Of a DNA stretch of 64,000 nt, positions 24,556 to 32,958 are shown one piece after another. The notes beneath the pieces were generated by a model, which saw only the letters and a program-made list of their open reading frames with translations, ran no database searches and was not told the origin of the DNA. The DNA is from Mycolicibacterium neoaurum. Its GTDB lineage: Bacteria; Actinomycetota; Actinomycetes; Mycobacteriales; Mycobacteriaceae. The DNA lies in contig NZ_JAQIIX010000002.1 of the NCBI RefSeq assembly GCF_036946495.1, positions 2,728,001 through 2,792,000 on the forward strand. The letters are read 5' to 3'. The position numbers and the translations under genes are program-made. Numbering within the stretch: the stretch's first letter is position 1; every line of letters begins with the position of its first letter.

Positions 24556-26097
24556 ATGACGGAGACCGACGTCCTGGTCATCGGGGGCGGTCCGGCGGGT
24601 ACCTGGGCGGCGATCCGTGCGGCGGAAGCCGGTGTCGATGTCGTGCTGGCGGACAAGGGATATACCGGCACCAGCGGTGCGACCGCATCGGCGGGCACCG
24701 GTGTGTGGTTCGTCCCGGAAGAGCGACGTGACGACGCGATCGCCGCGAGGGAGAAGATCGGCGCCGGGCTCACCGAGCGTTCCTGGATGGCTCGGGTGCT
24801 CGACGAGACGTTCACCCGAATGCACGAGATCGCCCGGGTCCAGCGCTATCCGTTCCCGATCGGACCCGATGGCAACCCCATCATGGATGATCTGCAGGGA
24901 CCTGAGTACATGCGCAGACAGCGGTTGCGGCTGCAACGGCTGGGAGTGCGCATTCTGGATCACACGCCGGCGCTACACCTGTTGAGCGATGACGACGGTG
25001 CGGTCTCCGGCGCCGTTGCGGTGGATCGGCGTACCGGCGCGGAGGTCCGCATCTCTGCGGGTGCTGTCGTGCTGGCAACCGGGGGATGTGCCTTCCAGTC
25101 CAAAACCCTTGGCTGCGATGTCGATACGGGCGATGGCGCGTTGATGGCGGTCGAGGCCGGAGCAGTACTGTCTGGGATGGAATTCTCCAACGCGTATGCG
25201 ATCGCGCCAAGGGGAACCGGTGTCACCAAGAATGCGTTCTACAACTGGGCTACCTTCTATCGTGCGGACGGGTCCGTGCTCGATGTGCCGCGCTCCAAGG
25301 ACCGCACCTTGATGGCGACGACCATGTTGGCCGAGCCGGTGCTGGCCTGCATCGACCGCGCCACGGTGGCCGAACAGGCGATGATGCGCACCGCCCAACC
25401 CAACTTCTTTCTCACGTTCGATCGGCTGGGTATCGATCCGTTCAGTGAGCGGTTCGAGATCACACTCGTGACGGAGGGAACCATCCGCGGCACCGGTGGG
25501 ATCCGTATCGCCCAAACTGACTGTGCCACCGATGTTCCGGGACTCTTCGCCGCGGGCGACGCGGCTACCCGTGAACTCATCGCCGGTGCCTGGACCGGCG
25601 GGGGCAGCCACAACGCTGCATGGGCGGCGTGCTCGGGTGGTTGGGCCGGCCAGGGTGCGGCGGCCTTTGCCCGGCAGCGGCGCCGGCCCGCGGGTCTTCT
25701 GCTGCAGCTCGGCCGCCCGGGGGCCGTCCGATATCGCGATCTGGTAGCGGCGGTGCGTGATCGTGTACTGCCCTATGAAATCAACTGTTTGCGGCACGCC
25801 GATCGGCTGGTGCCCGCGCTGGACTCACTTGATGACATGTGGGCCAACATGCCTGTCGACCCGAACATCACCGGTGAGGACCGATTGCGGGCTCGCGAGG
25901 CCACGGCCATGCTGGCACACGCCCGGTGGATGTACTACGCCGCGTTACAGCGCACCGAAAGTAGGGGTATGCACCGGCGATTCGATCTGACCGAACTCGA
26001 TCCGGCTCAGGAGTACCGGCTGCTGACCGGCGGACTGGACACACTATGGTCTCGTCCCGAACCAGATTGGCTCATCGCCACCGGACGTGCCGCGTGA
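24556..26097 (+). CDS. FAD-dependent oxidoreductase (fumarate reductase/AprA-like flavoprotein)
   Basis: A 513-residue flavoprotein of the fumarate reductase/succinate dehydrogenase/APS reductase alpha fold. The FAD dinucleotide motif VLVIGGGPAGTWAA is at residues 5-18, SGATASAGTGVWF contacts the flavin, VVLATGG near 175 and GLFAAGDAATRELI near 345 complete the FAD site, and a C-terminal helical domain follows. The stop overlaps the start of a 2[4Fe-4S] ferredoxin gene (GTGA), which points to an AprA/AprB-like two-subunit redox enzyme. The ATG at 24556 starts at the first beta strand. The setting with rhodaneses and sulfur-type monooxygenases makes a sulfur substrate plausible but unproven. 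Confidence 0.85.
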   Translation: MTETDVLVIGGGPAGTWAAIRAAEAGVDVVLADKGYTGTSGATASAGTGVWFVPEERRDDAIAAREKIGAGLTERSWMARVLDETFTRMHEIARVQRYPFPIGPDGNPIMDDLQGPEYMRRQRLRLQRLGVRILDHTPALHLLSDDDGAVSGAVAVDRRTGAEVRISAGAVVLATGGCAFQSKTLGCDVDTGDGALMAVEAGAVLSGMEFSNAYAIAPRGTGVTKNAFYNWATFYRADGSVLDVPRSKDRTLMATTMLAEPVLACIDRATVAEQAMMRTAQPNFFLTFDRLGIDPFSERFEITLVTEGTIRGTGGIRIAQTDCATDVPGLFAAGDAATRELIAGAWTGGGSHNAAWAACSGGWAGQGAAAFARQRRRPAGLLLQLGRPGAVRYRDLVAAVRDRVLPYEINCLRHADRLVPALDSLDDMWANMPVDPNITGEDRLRAREATAMLAHARWMYYAALQRTESRGMHRRFDLTELDPAQEYRLLTGGLDTLWSRPEPDWLIATGRAA

Positions 26098-26423
26098 TCG
26101 AGATCATCGTCGGAGAGCGGTGCATAGCTTGCGACAAGTGCATCGACGTCTGCCCGACGCGAGTGTTCGACCGCGGTGCCGACGGCATCCCGGTGATCGC
26201 CCGGCATGACAGCTGTCAGACCTGTTTCCAGTGCGAGGCGTACTGCCCGACCGATGCCCTGTTCGTCGCGCCGACACTGGCGCCGCTGCCGGATGGGGCA
26301 CCGCTGCGCGATCTCACCCATGTCCTCGACGCGGATCTGTTGGGCTCCTACCGACGGTCCCTGGGCTGGGGTAAGGGCCGGACGTTGGGCGCCCGCACGG
26401 CCATTCAGCCCGAGACGCCATGA
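26094..26423 (+). CDS. 2[4Fe-4S] ferredoxin, partner of the flavoprotein (AprB-like)
   Basis: A 109-residue iron-sulfur protein. Two clusters are predicted: C-x2-C-x2-C-x3-C in RCIACDKCIDVCP and the second set in SCQTCFQCEAYCP. A C-terminal tail of about 45 residues (after DALFVAP) is reminiscent of the AprB tail that wraps its flavoprotein partner. The GTG at 26094 overlaps the flavoprotein stop, so the two are translationally coupled. It is probably the electron donor or acceptor of the upstream enzyme. The gene ends one base before the convergent MFS gene. Confidence 0.88.
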   Translation: MIEIIVGERCIACDKCIDVCPTRVFDRGADGIPVIARHDSCQTCFQCEAYCPTDALFVAPTLAPLPDGAPLRDLTHVLDADLLGSYRRSLGWGKGRTLGARTAIQPETP

Positions 26424-26424
26424 A

Positions 26425-27723
26425 TCAGGGCTGCGGGTCGGCAGCATCGTAACGGGCGAAACCCGGCACCCGGCGCGCCAGCAACCAAACGACGACCAGC
26501 ATGACGGCGCCACCGGCCACCAGCGGGCTCCAGATCGCCAACACGCTGGCCACGGCACCGGTCACTACGTCGCCGACGCGTGGTCCGCCGGTCACGATGA
26601 TGCTGAAGATGGACTGCACCCGCCCGCGTAACTGGTCGGGAACGGCGGCCTGAAGGATGGCGCCGCGGAAGATGGCCGACACGCCATCAGCGGCGCCGCC
26701 GACGGCCAACACGGCCGTCAGGGCCGCAATACCAAGACGATTGACCTCGACATCGCGATGCCAGACCGTCGCGACCATCAGTATCGTTCCGGACGCCAGA
26801 ATGGCACCGGCATAGATGTAGGTGACCACCAAGATCGCCAGCCCCTGCCGACGCACAGCGCCCGTCCACCCGGAGAACAACGAGCTGAGCATGGCGCCCG
26901 CCGCCGAGGCAGCGGACAGCACACCGACCGTCGTGACGCCGCCACCGAGGGTCACCGCACCCAGAGCGGGGAACAGCACCCGCGGTTGGGCCAGCGTCAT
27001 CGCGACCAGATCGATGGTGAGGGCGTACCGAATATTGCCGGCGCGGCGCAGATAGCCCAAGCCCTCCCGGACGGCCCGCCACACGCCGGTCTGTGGATCG
27101 GACATCGGTCGCAGCGTAGGTAGCGACCACACCCCGAGGAAGGCCGCGGTGTGCAACAGCACGTCGAGCCCATAGGCCACGTGAAACCCGCCCGCGCCCA
27201 CCGCTGCCGCGCCGAGGAGTGGTCCCACCGTGGCCATCAAACCCATGTTGATGCCGTTGAGCGCCGCCGCGGCAGGCAGCAGTTCGCGCGGCAGCAGCCG
27301 GGGAACTATGGCCCGCCTGGTGATCCCGCCGACCGTGCCTGCCACCGAGTTGACGGTGGCGGCCGCGTACAGGACCCATAGTGACGTGCCGCCCAGCCAG
27401 GCATGCACGGCCAGCACGATGATGGCCAGCCATGAGATGACCGAGGCGACCATCGCGACCAGACGCCGGTCGAACCGATCAGCCAGGCTTCCCCCGTACA
27501 GACCCATCACTACGATCGGCGCCAACGCAATGCCGGCGATAAGCGATACCGCGAGGGTCGACGAGGTGACGGCATACACCTGCAACGCCACAGTGACGAC
27601 CGTCATCTCCTGACCGACGCTACCCAGCGCGTTTCCGAGCCAGAGCCTTCCGAAGGCGCGGCTCGCGCGGAATGGCGAAAGATCCAGCAGCAGGCCCGAT
27701 CCGCGTCTGGTTCGGCCCTTCAC
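26425..27723 (-). CDS. MFS transporter (EntS/Tap-like branch)
   Basis: About 432 residues with 10-12 membrane helices. It starts SPFRASRAFGRLWLGNALGSVGQ, and the loop 2-3 motif GGSLADRFDRR is the classic MFS signature, closest in style to EntS/Tap-type exporters. The GTG at 27723 overlaps the rhodanese stop by four bases (GTGA) and is preferred over the ATG at 27756, which would extend the overlap to 37 bases. Coupling with a mercaptopyruvate-type sulfurtransferase suggests transport of a sulfur compound, for example export of sulfite or thiosulfate, but this is inference. Confidence 0.85.
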   Translation of the reverse strand: MKGRTRRGSGLLLDLSPFRASRAFGRLWLGNALGSVGQEMTVVTVALQVYAVTSSTLAVSLIAGIALAPIVVMGLYGGSLADRFDRRLVAMVASVISWLAIIVLAVHAWLGGTSLWVLYAAATVNSVAGTVGGITRRAIVPRLLPRELLPAAAALNGINMGLMATVGPLLGAAAVGAGGFHVAYGLDVLLHTAAFLGVWSLPTLRPMSDPQTGVWRAVREGLGYLRRAGNIRYALTIDLVAMTLAQPRVLFPALGAVTLGGGVTTVGVLSAASAAGAMLSSLFSGWTGAVRRQGLAILVVTYIYAGAILASGTILMVATVWHRDVEVNRLGIAALTAVLAVGGAADGVSAIFRGAILQAAVPDQLRGRVQSIFSIIVTGGPRVGDVVTGAVASVLAIWSPLVAGGAVMLVVVWLLARRVPGFARYDAADPQP

Positions 27724-28553
27724 TGTTCGAGCATGCGTGAGGGATCTGCTGTCCACTCCGACGCCGACCCGACGTACAGGTGCGCGCGGATACCGAGGAC
27801 GGTGAGCACCAGCACCTCCAGGGCTGCGGCGACCCCCGTGCCGCAGTACGCCGCGGGTTCGTCCGATTCACTGATACCGACGCCGACAAAACGTTTCCGT
27901 AACTCCGCGTTCGGCAACAGATAGCCTTCTGCGTCGAGCGATTCGGCAACAGGAACGCTGCGCGCCCCGGGGATGTGCCCAGCTCCCGGTGCGGTCGGAT
28001 GCGAGAATTTGGCGGCCGGGCGGGCGTCGAGCAGTAGCCCGCGGGCGGCAAAATCGGGCACTGAAGTCAGCTCGGCGACCGGCATCCCGCCGGGCCGGAT
28101 GTCGAAATCACTCTCCGGAAGCTGCGTCTGCGTGGCACCGGTCTGCAGCTCGCCACCGTTGGCTACCCAACCATCCAGGCCGCCGTCGAGCATCCGCACC
28201 GATTGCACTCCGGCCCAACGCAGCAACCACCAGGCGCGGGCGGGTGCGGCCGATCCAGTGGCACCGTACACGACCACCGGGGTATCGACCTGGATACCCC
28301 ACTGGCGCACTTTCTTCTGGAACTCTGCCGGTCCGGGAAGTGGTCGTCGCCCGTTGGTGCCGGTACTGACACCGGCCAGATCAACGTCCAGGTCGACGAA
28401 GATCGCGCCAGGAATATGTCCGGTCAGGAAGGCGTCGAGGTCCGGCGCGTCCGCGTCCGAGGCCTGGCGCACATCGAGCAGCACCACATCGGAGCGCTGG
28501 GCGCGCAATGTATTCGGCGCGATGACATGCCCGGTCCGGGCCTGATCGCCCAT
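27720..28553 (-). CDS. tandem-rhodanese sulfurtransferase (3-mercaptopyruvate type)
   Basis: 277 residues with two rhodanese domains. The N-terminal domain is inactive (no Cys loop); the C-terminal domain has the active loop AAYCGTGVAAALEVL, where CGTGVA resembles the CG(S/T)GV(T/A) loop of 3-mercaptopyruvate sulfurtransferases. GHIPGAIFVDLD in the first half and GHIPGARSVP in the second are the CH2A-type motifs. It is the first gene of a minus-strand pair with the MFS transporter, divergent from a second rhodanese across the AT-rich control region. The start at 28553 is an ATG (MGDQARTGHVIAP). Confidence 0.88.
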   Translation of the reverse strand: MGDQARTGHVIAPNTLRAQRSDVVLLDVRQASDADAPDLDAFLTGHIPGAIFVDLDVDLAGVSTGTNGRRPLPGPAEFQKKVRQWGIQVDTPVVVYGATGSAAPARAWWLLRWAGVQSVRMLDGGLDGWVANGGELQTGATQTQLPESDFDIRPGGMPVAELTSVPDFAARGLLLDARPAAKFSHPTAPGAGHIPGARSVPVAESLDAEGYLLPNAELRKRFVGVGISESDEPAAYCGTGVAAALEVLVLTVLGIRAHLYVGSASEWTADPSRMLEQ

Positions 28554-28588
28554 GCCTCACTCCTTCACAATCCGAATACGTTGCAGAT

Positions 28589-28602
28589 ATGTATTGATAC
28601 AT
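28589..28602. promoter_or_regulatory. 14-bp palindrome in the divergent rhodanese control region
   Basis: ATGTATTGATACAT is a perfect palindrome of 6-bp arms around TG, 36 bases upstream of the minus-strand rhodanese start. It lies in a 247-base AT-rich stretch quite unlike the surrounding GC-rich DNA and is a candidate operator or promoter element for the rhodanese-MFS transcript. Confidence 0.45.
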
Positions 28603-28761
28603 TTTATGTGAACATCGACGGCTCATACTGTCGTGCAATGTATTTCACCTCGGTCGCCGTCACACGCTATACCAGTCAATCGCGGCCATGCGTCAATAAA
28701 TTCACGCTATTCAAAATATGGACAGTGGAGTCCCGGTGACATTCAATGTGGGCCATCCCGA

Positions 28762-28780
28762 AATTGTGTGTCACACAATT
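28762..28780. promoter_or_regulatory. 19-bp perfect palindrome upstream of the second rhodanese operon
   Basis: AATTGTGTGTCACACAATT has 9-bp perfect arms around one central base and ends 20 bases before the ATG at 28801. It is a strong candidate operator. The MocR regulator at the end of this operon is one possible ligand; a GntR- or TetR-type factor encoded elsewhere is another. The ribosome site AAAGGA (28789-28794) follows directly. Confidence 0.55.
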
Positions 28781-28800
28781 GCTGTCACAAAGGATGTGTC

Positions 28801-29649
28801 ATGCCACTCATTACCCACGGTGTCGTGTCCGTCGAGGAGATCGTCCAGCAACTGGCGAATCCGAGGCTGGTCGTCATCGAGGTGCACGCCACCCAGCCGA
28901 GTGCGCCGCTGATCCCCGGCGCCCGGGCGGTGTTCTGGAAAGACCTCGCCTGGCATCCGCTGGAGCGCGAACTTGCCGACGGTGCCGAGCTTTCGCGGCG
29001 GTTGTTCGACCTCGGTGCCGGCGAGGGCTCACGTATCGTGCTGGCCGGGGATCCGACACAGTTCGCCGCCTACCTGCTGTGGACGTTGCGGGTGCGTGGT
29101 TACGAGGAGGTGTCCTACCTCGACGGGGGCCTGGAGGCCTGGCGGGCCATCGGCGCCCCCACCGCCGATCGACTGACTGTCACCCGGGAGCCCGCCACCG
29201 AGCCCCTGCCGGTGCCGGTGGCAACGGACGCGCACGAGGCGCTGCGCATCGGCCGCGATGAGGTGCGCGGCCTGCTTGGCGCCGATGATGTGGTGCTGCT
29301 GGACTATCGGACACCGCAGGAGTACTCCGGCGAGCGTGTCAGCGGACCGACGGCACCGATCGACCACGGTGCCGAACGGCACGGCCGGATTCCCGGCGCC
29401 AAGCCATTGTTCTTCCGCGAGCTGCTCGACGAACACGGCCGGCTCAAGTCGGCAGACGAACTGCGTGAGCTGGTCGGTCGCAGCGTCGATGGCGATCCGC
29501 GGTTGATCGTCAACTACTGCCGACTATCCCACAGATCCACCCTCGGCTGGATCGCGCTGTCGGAGGTCCTGGGTCTCGACAACGTGCGTGTCTACGACGG
29601 TTCGTGGACCGAGTGGGGCAGCATCGTCGGCTTTCCGATCGAGAAGTGA
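28801..29649 (+). CDS. tandem-rhodanese sulfurtransferase (thiosulfate type)
   Basis: 282 residues with two rhodanese-like domains. The C-terminal active loop is NYCRLSHRSTLGW, that is Cys-Arg-Leu-Ser-His-Arg, which differs from the CGTGVA loop of the divergent partner and is nearer to thiosulfate:cyanide sulfurtransferases. Dimer-side motifs include GARAVFWKDLAWHP and GRIPGAKPLFFRELL. The AAAGGA at 28789-28794 fixes the ATG at 28801; the longer open frame upstream lies in the AT-rich control region. It starts an operon with the LLM monooxygenase 10 bases downstream and probably handles sulfane sulfur released there. Confidence 0.88.
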   Translation: MPLITHGVVSVEEIVQQLANPRLVVIEVHATQPSAPLIPGARAVFWKDLAWHPLERELADGAELSRRLFDLGAGEGSRIVLAGDPTQFAAYLLWTLRVRGYEEVSYLDGGLEAWRAIGAPTADRLTVTREPATEPLPVPVATDAHEALRIGRDEVRGLLGADDVVLLDYRTPQEYSGERVSGPTAPIDHGAERHGRIPGAKPLFFRELLDEHGRLKSADELRELVGRSVDGDPRLIVNYCRLSHRSTLGWIALSEVLGLDNVRVYDGSWTEWGSIVGFPIEK

Positions 29650-29659
29650 GGACTCTGTT

Positions 29660-31039
29660 ATGGCTTTCACCCGTGATTCGATCACGCTGAACCTCAACCT
29701 AATTCCTGGCGGCGTGTTCCCCGGTGCGTGGCGGGCCGGCAGCGGCGACGCCCAGCAGTACAGCAGCCTTGACCATTACATCGAGGTCGCCAAGATCGCC
29801 GAACGCGGCAAGTTCGACGCGGTGTTCCTGGCCGACACCCCGGTGTGGCGCTACCGGGGGGAATACCGACCGTTCCGCGGTCTTGACCCGACACTGGCCT
29901 TCGCCGCCATCGCCCAGCACACCGAGCACATCGGGCTGGTCGCCACCGGATCAAGCTCGTACAACTCGGCTTACAACCTGGCTCGGCGCATCTCGACGCT
30001 GGACCACATCTCGGGTGGTCGCGCGGCGTGGAACATCGTCGCCACCAACGGGGACGACGTGGCCCGCAACTTCGGCCGCGAGCACGGACTCGACCACGAT
30101 GCCCGCTACCGGCGGGCCCATGAATTCGTCGAGGCCGTCCGTGCGCTGTGGGACGGCTGGGCCGACGACGCCTGGGTGGCCGACCGCGCGACCGGCACCT
30201 ACGTCGACGAAAAACGGATCCGCGCCGTCGATTACCGCGGCGAGTTCGTCAGCACTGCCGGTCCGCTACCGCTTCCACGCTCCCCGCAGGGGCATCCGGT
30301 GCTGGTCCAGGCCGGATCATCCCCGGACGGCATCGGGTTGGCCTCGCGTTTCGCCGACGCCGTCTACACCGTGCAGCCCACCATCGAGTCGGCCATCGAT
30401 TTCCGTAACACCGTCCGCGAGCACGCGGCTGGTTGGGGCCGGGACCCGGACTCCATCCGCGTCCTGCCCGGGTTGATCACCCTCGTCGCGCCTACCGAGC
30501 GCGAGGCCCGCGAACGTGAGATCGAACTGCGTGAGCTGCATACCGAACGTTTCGCGATCAACGCGCTCGCCCTGCAGATCGGTGTTCCGGTCGAGGCACT
30601 GGATCTGGACAAGGAACTGCCGTGGGACCTGGTGCCCGCCGATGGCGAACTCGGCGCCCAGGGCGGGCATTTCGCGGCGCTGATCGGGACCGCCCGACGT
30701 GAGAAGTTCACGGTCCGCCAGATCCTGGCCCGCCAGGGTGGCGGGCTGACCCACGTCACCGCCATCGGGTCACCGGAGCAGGTGGCCGACCAGATCGAGA
30801 CCTGGGTGCAGGCCGGCGCCTCCGACGGATTCAACATCATGTCGGCCCAACTGCCCGATGTGGCAACCGCCTTCGTCGACCATGTGGTGCCACTGTTGCA
30901 GCGCAAGGGCATCTTCCGCACCGAGTACCCGGGCACGACACTGCGCGACACCCTCGGGCTGGCCCGGCCCGGTGACGGTTTCGAGAACCACGTGCACACC
31001 GGGACCCTGCACTCGGTAGGCGAGGCGGCGTTCGGCTGA
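29660..31039 (+). CDS. LLM-class FMN-dependent monooxygenase (NtaA/SnaA/DszA type)
   Basis: A 459-residue bacterial-luciferase-fold monooxygenase of the long NtaA/SnaA/SoxA branch: LNLIPGGVFPGAWRAG at the start, FDAVFLADTPVWRY, TEHIGLVATGSSSYNSAYNLARR, and SGGRAAWNIVATNGDDVARNFG. These FMNH2-dependent two-component enzymes oxidise C-S or C-N bonds, for example in dibenzothiophene sulfone, sulfonates or nitrilotriacetate. The FMN reductase they need is not in the neighbourhood. The ATG at 29660 sits 10 bases after the rhodanese stop. It is followed by ABC importer genes, which should supply its substrate. Confidence 0.88.
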   Translation: MAFTRDSITLNLNLIPGGVFPGAWRAGSGDAQQYSSLDHYIEVAKIAERGKFDAVFLADTPVWRYRGEYRPFRGLDPTLAFAAIAQHTEHIGLVATGSSSYNSAYNLARRISTLDHISGGRAAWNIVATNGDDVARNFGREHGLDHDARYRRAHEFVEAVRALWDGWADDAWVADRATGTYVDEKRIRAVDYRGEFVSTAGPLPLPRSPQGHPVLVQAGSSPDGIGLASRFADAVYTVQPTIESAIDFRNTVREHAAGWGRDPDSIRVLPGLITLVAPTEREAREREIELRELHTERFAINALALQIGVPVEALDLDKELPWDLVPADGELGAQGGHFAALIGTARREKFTVRQILARQGGGLTHVTAIGSPEQVADQIETWVQAGASDGFNIMSAQLPDVATAFVDHVVPLLQRKGIFRTEYPGTTLRDTLGLARPGDGFENHVHTGTLHSVGEAAFG

Positions 31040-31058
31040 CGCCGACCGCGAGACGACC

Positions 31059-32081
31059 ATGACCGTCCTCGAGACCTCCCAGAGCACCCGGCCCGGAACG
31101 GCGGTGACCCCGAACGCGGGGCCACCCCGCCGGGTCAGGCGGTGGTCGGGTGTCGCCTTTCAGGCCCGCTACATCGCCGAGAAACTCGTGGCGGCCATGG
31201 TGGTGCTCTGGCTTGCCGCGTCGGCGGCCTTCCTGGCGGTGCACCTCGCACCAGGCGACCCGGTGACGTTGTTGATGGGCGAGTTCGACACCCCCGAACT
31301 CCGCGCCACCATCGAGGCACAGTGGGGTCTGGACCGCTCACTGGCCTGGCAGTACGTCGACTTCATGACCAGGCTGGTGCAGGGTGATCTGGGACAGTCC
31401 TACGTGCAGCGCTCCGCGGTCACCGACATCCTGTTCGGGCACCGGCTGCTGGCCAGTGCTCAATTGACCGTGGCGGCAACGGCGCTCGCTGTCGTGCTGG
31501 CGGTGACCGTGGCGCTGGCCACCGCCAACCGGCCCGGTATCGCGAGTCGGGTCACCCAGCTCGGCGAGCTCACCTTCGCCTCCATCCCGACCTTCTGGCT
31601 CGGCATCGTGTTCATCACCGTGTTGTCCTTCCAGCTCGGACTATTGCCGGTGGTCGGCGGCACGAAGGTGCAGAATCTGATCCTGCCCAGCCTCACCCTC
31701 GGACTGCCACTGGCCGCGGTGCTGTCCCAGGTGCTGCGCGAAGGTATCGAGAAATCACTCGAGCAGCCCTACGCCGTCACCGCAAGAGCCCGTGGCATCT
31801 CGCCATGGCAGCTGAAGGTGCGCCACGGTCTGCGGCATGCGCTCATCCCGGCGCTCACCCTGGCCGGCTGGTCGGTCGGCGGCATGCTCACCGGAACCGT
31901 GATCGTCGAGCAGGTGTTCGGCAGACCCGGTATCGGCCAGGCCACCGTCGTCGCGGTCACCCGCCAGGATGTCCCGGTGGTCCTCGGTATCACCCTGCTG
32001 GCGGTCGCGCTGTATGTCGCGGTGAACACCGTCGTCGACATCCTGTACCTGTGGATCGACCCGCGGATGCGGGTCAGGTAG
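31059..32081 (+). CDS. peptide/nickel-type ABC transporter permease (DppB-like)
   Basis: A 340-residue permease with six membrane spans. The N-terminal span (VVLWLAASAAFLAVHLAPGDPV) is followed by the large periplasmic loop with the MGEFDTPELRATIEAQWGLD pattern of DppB proteins, and the EAA coupling loop lies in ARARGISPWQLKVRHGLRHAL. A proline-rich basic N-terminal extension of about 30 residues precedes the first span. It forms the channel with the DppC-like protein 16 bases downstream. Confidence 0.9.
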   Translation: MTVLETSQSTRPGTAVTPNAGPPRRVRRWSGVAFQARYIAEKLVAAMVVLWLAASAAFLAVHLAPGDPVTLLMGEFDTPELRATIEAQWGLDRSLAWQYVDFMTRLVQGDLGQSYVQRSAVTDILFGHRLLASAQLTVAATALAVVLAVTVALATANRPGIASRVTQLGELTFASIPTFWLGIVFITVLSFQLGLLPVVGGTKVQNLILPSLTLGLPLAAVLSQVLREGIEKSLEQPYAVTARARGISPWQLKVRHGLRHALIPALTLAGWSVGGMLTGTVIVEQVFGRPGIGQATVVAVTRQDVPVVLGITLLAVALYVAVNTVVDILYLWIDPRMRVR

Positions 32082-32097
32082 GCATCGGAATACCGCC

Positions 32098-32958
32098 ATG
32101 GCAACGACATTCGCCTTTCCCGGCCGGTCTCTGTCCTCCGGGCTCACCCGATTCCGCGGCACCGGTCTGTTCGTCGCGGTGACCTTTCTCGTCCTGCTCG
32201 CGGTGGCCGTCGTGCTCCCGGGGTTGTTCACCGACCGAGATCCGCTGGCCAGTGACATGGCGGACGCACTGGCCGCGCCCAGCCTGGACCACATCTTCGG
32301 CACCGACCACCTCGGCCGCGACGTCTGGTCGCGGGTGGTTCACGGCGCCCGGTACTCGATCCTCATCGGTGTAGCATCCACACTGCTCGCCGTCGTCATC
32401 GGAGTGGTGCTGGGCCTGATCGCCGGGGTGGCCCACCGGTGGGTCAACGAGGCGATCTCCCGGGTGTTCGACGCGGTCGGGGCGTTTCCGGACCTGCTGT
32501 TCGCGTTGATGTTGATCACACTGATCGGACCCGGCACGGGCAATGTCATCGCCGCCATCGCCATCGCCTCGGCACCGCGGTTCGGCCGGGTGGTACGGGC
32601 CGAGACGCTACGGGTGCGCGAATCCGACTATGTGGCCCAGTCACGGTTGGCGATCGCCTCGGCAGTCACCCGCACGGCGCGCCATGTACTGCCGAACGCG
32701 CTGGGCACCGTGCCGGTGCTGGCCACCCTCGGGGTGGGTACCGCGATCATCGGCGCCGCCGGCCTGAGCTTCCTCGGATTCGGTCCCACTCCGCCACTGC
32801 CGGAATGGGGTTCGATGCTCTCCGACGCGCGTCAGGACCTGCGGATCGCGTGGTGGGTCGGCTTCTTCCCTGGACTGTTCATCACCCTCACCGTGATCAG
32901 CGTGTCGATCACCGGCAGGCACCTGCAACGCCGATTCGAGCGCAGGGCCGTGCAATGA
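32098..32958 (+). CDS. peptide/nickel-type ABC transporter permease (DppC-like)
   Basis: A 286-residue permease with the DppC N-terminal span (residues 20-45), the conserved HIFGTDHLGRDVWSRVVHGA segment, and the EAA loop region RVRESDYVAQSRLAIASA. Six membrane helices are predicted. Its stop overlaps the start of the fused ATPase gene (ATGA), so synthesis is coupled. Confidence 0.9.
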   Translation: MATTFAFPGRSLSSGLTRFRGTGLFVAVTFLVLLAVAVVLPGLFTDRDPLASDMADALAAPSLDHIFGTDHLGRDVWSRVVHGARYSILIGVASTLLAVVIGVVLGLIAGVAHRWVNEAISRVFDAVGAFPDLLFALMLITLIGPGTGNVIAAIAIASAPRFGRVVRAETLRVRESDYVAQSRLAIASAVTRTARHVLPNALGTVPVLATLGVGTAIIGAAGLSFLGFGPTPPLPEWGSMLSDARQDLRIAWWVGFFPGLFITLTVISVSITGRHLQRRFERRAVQ

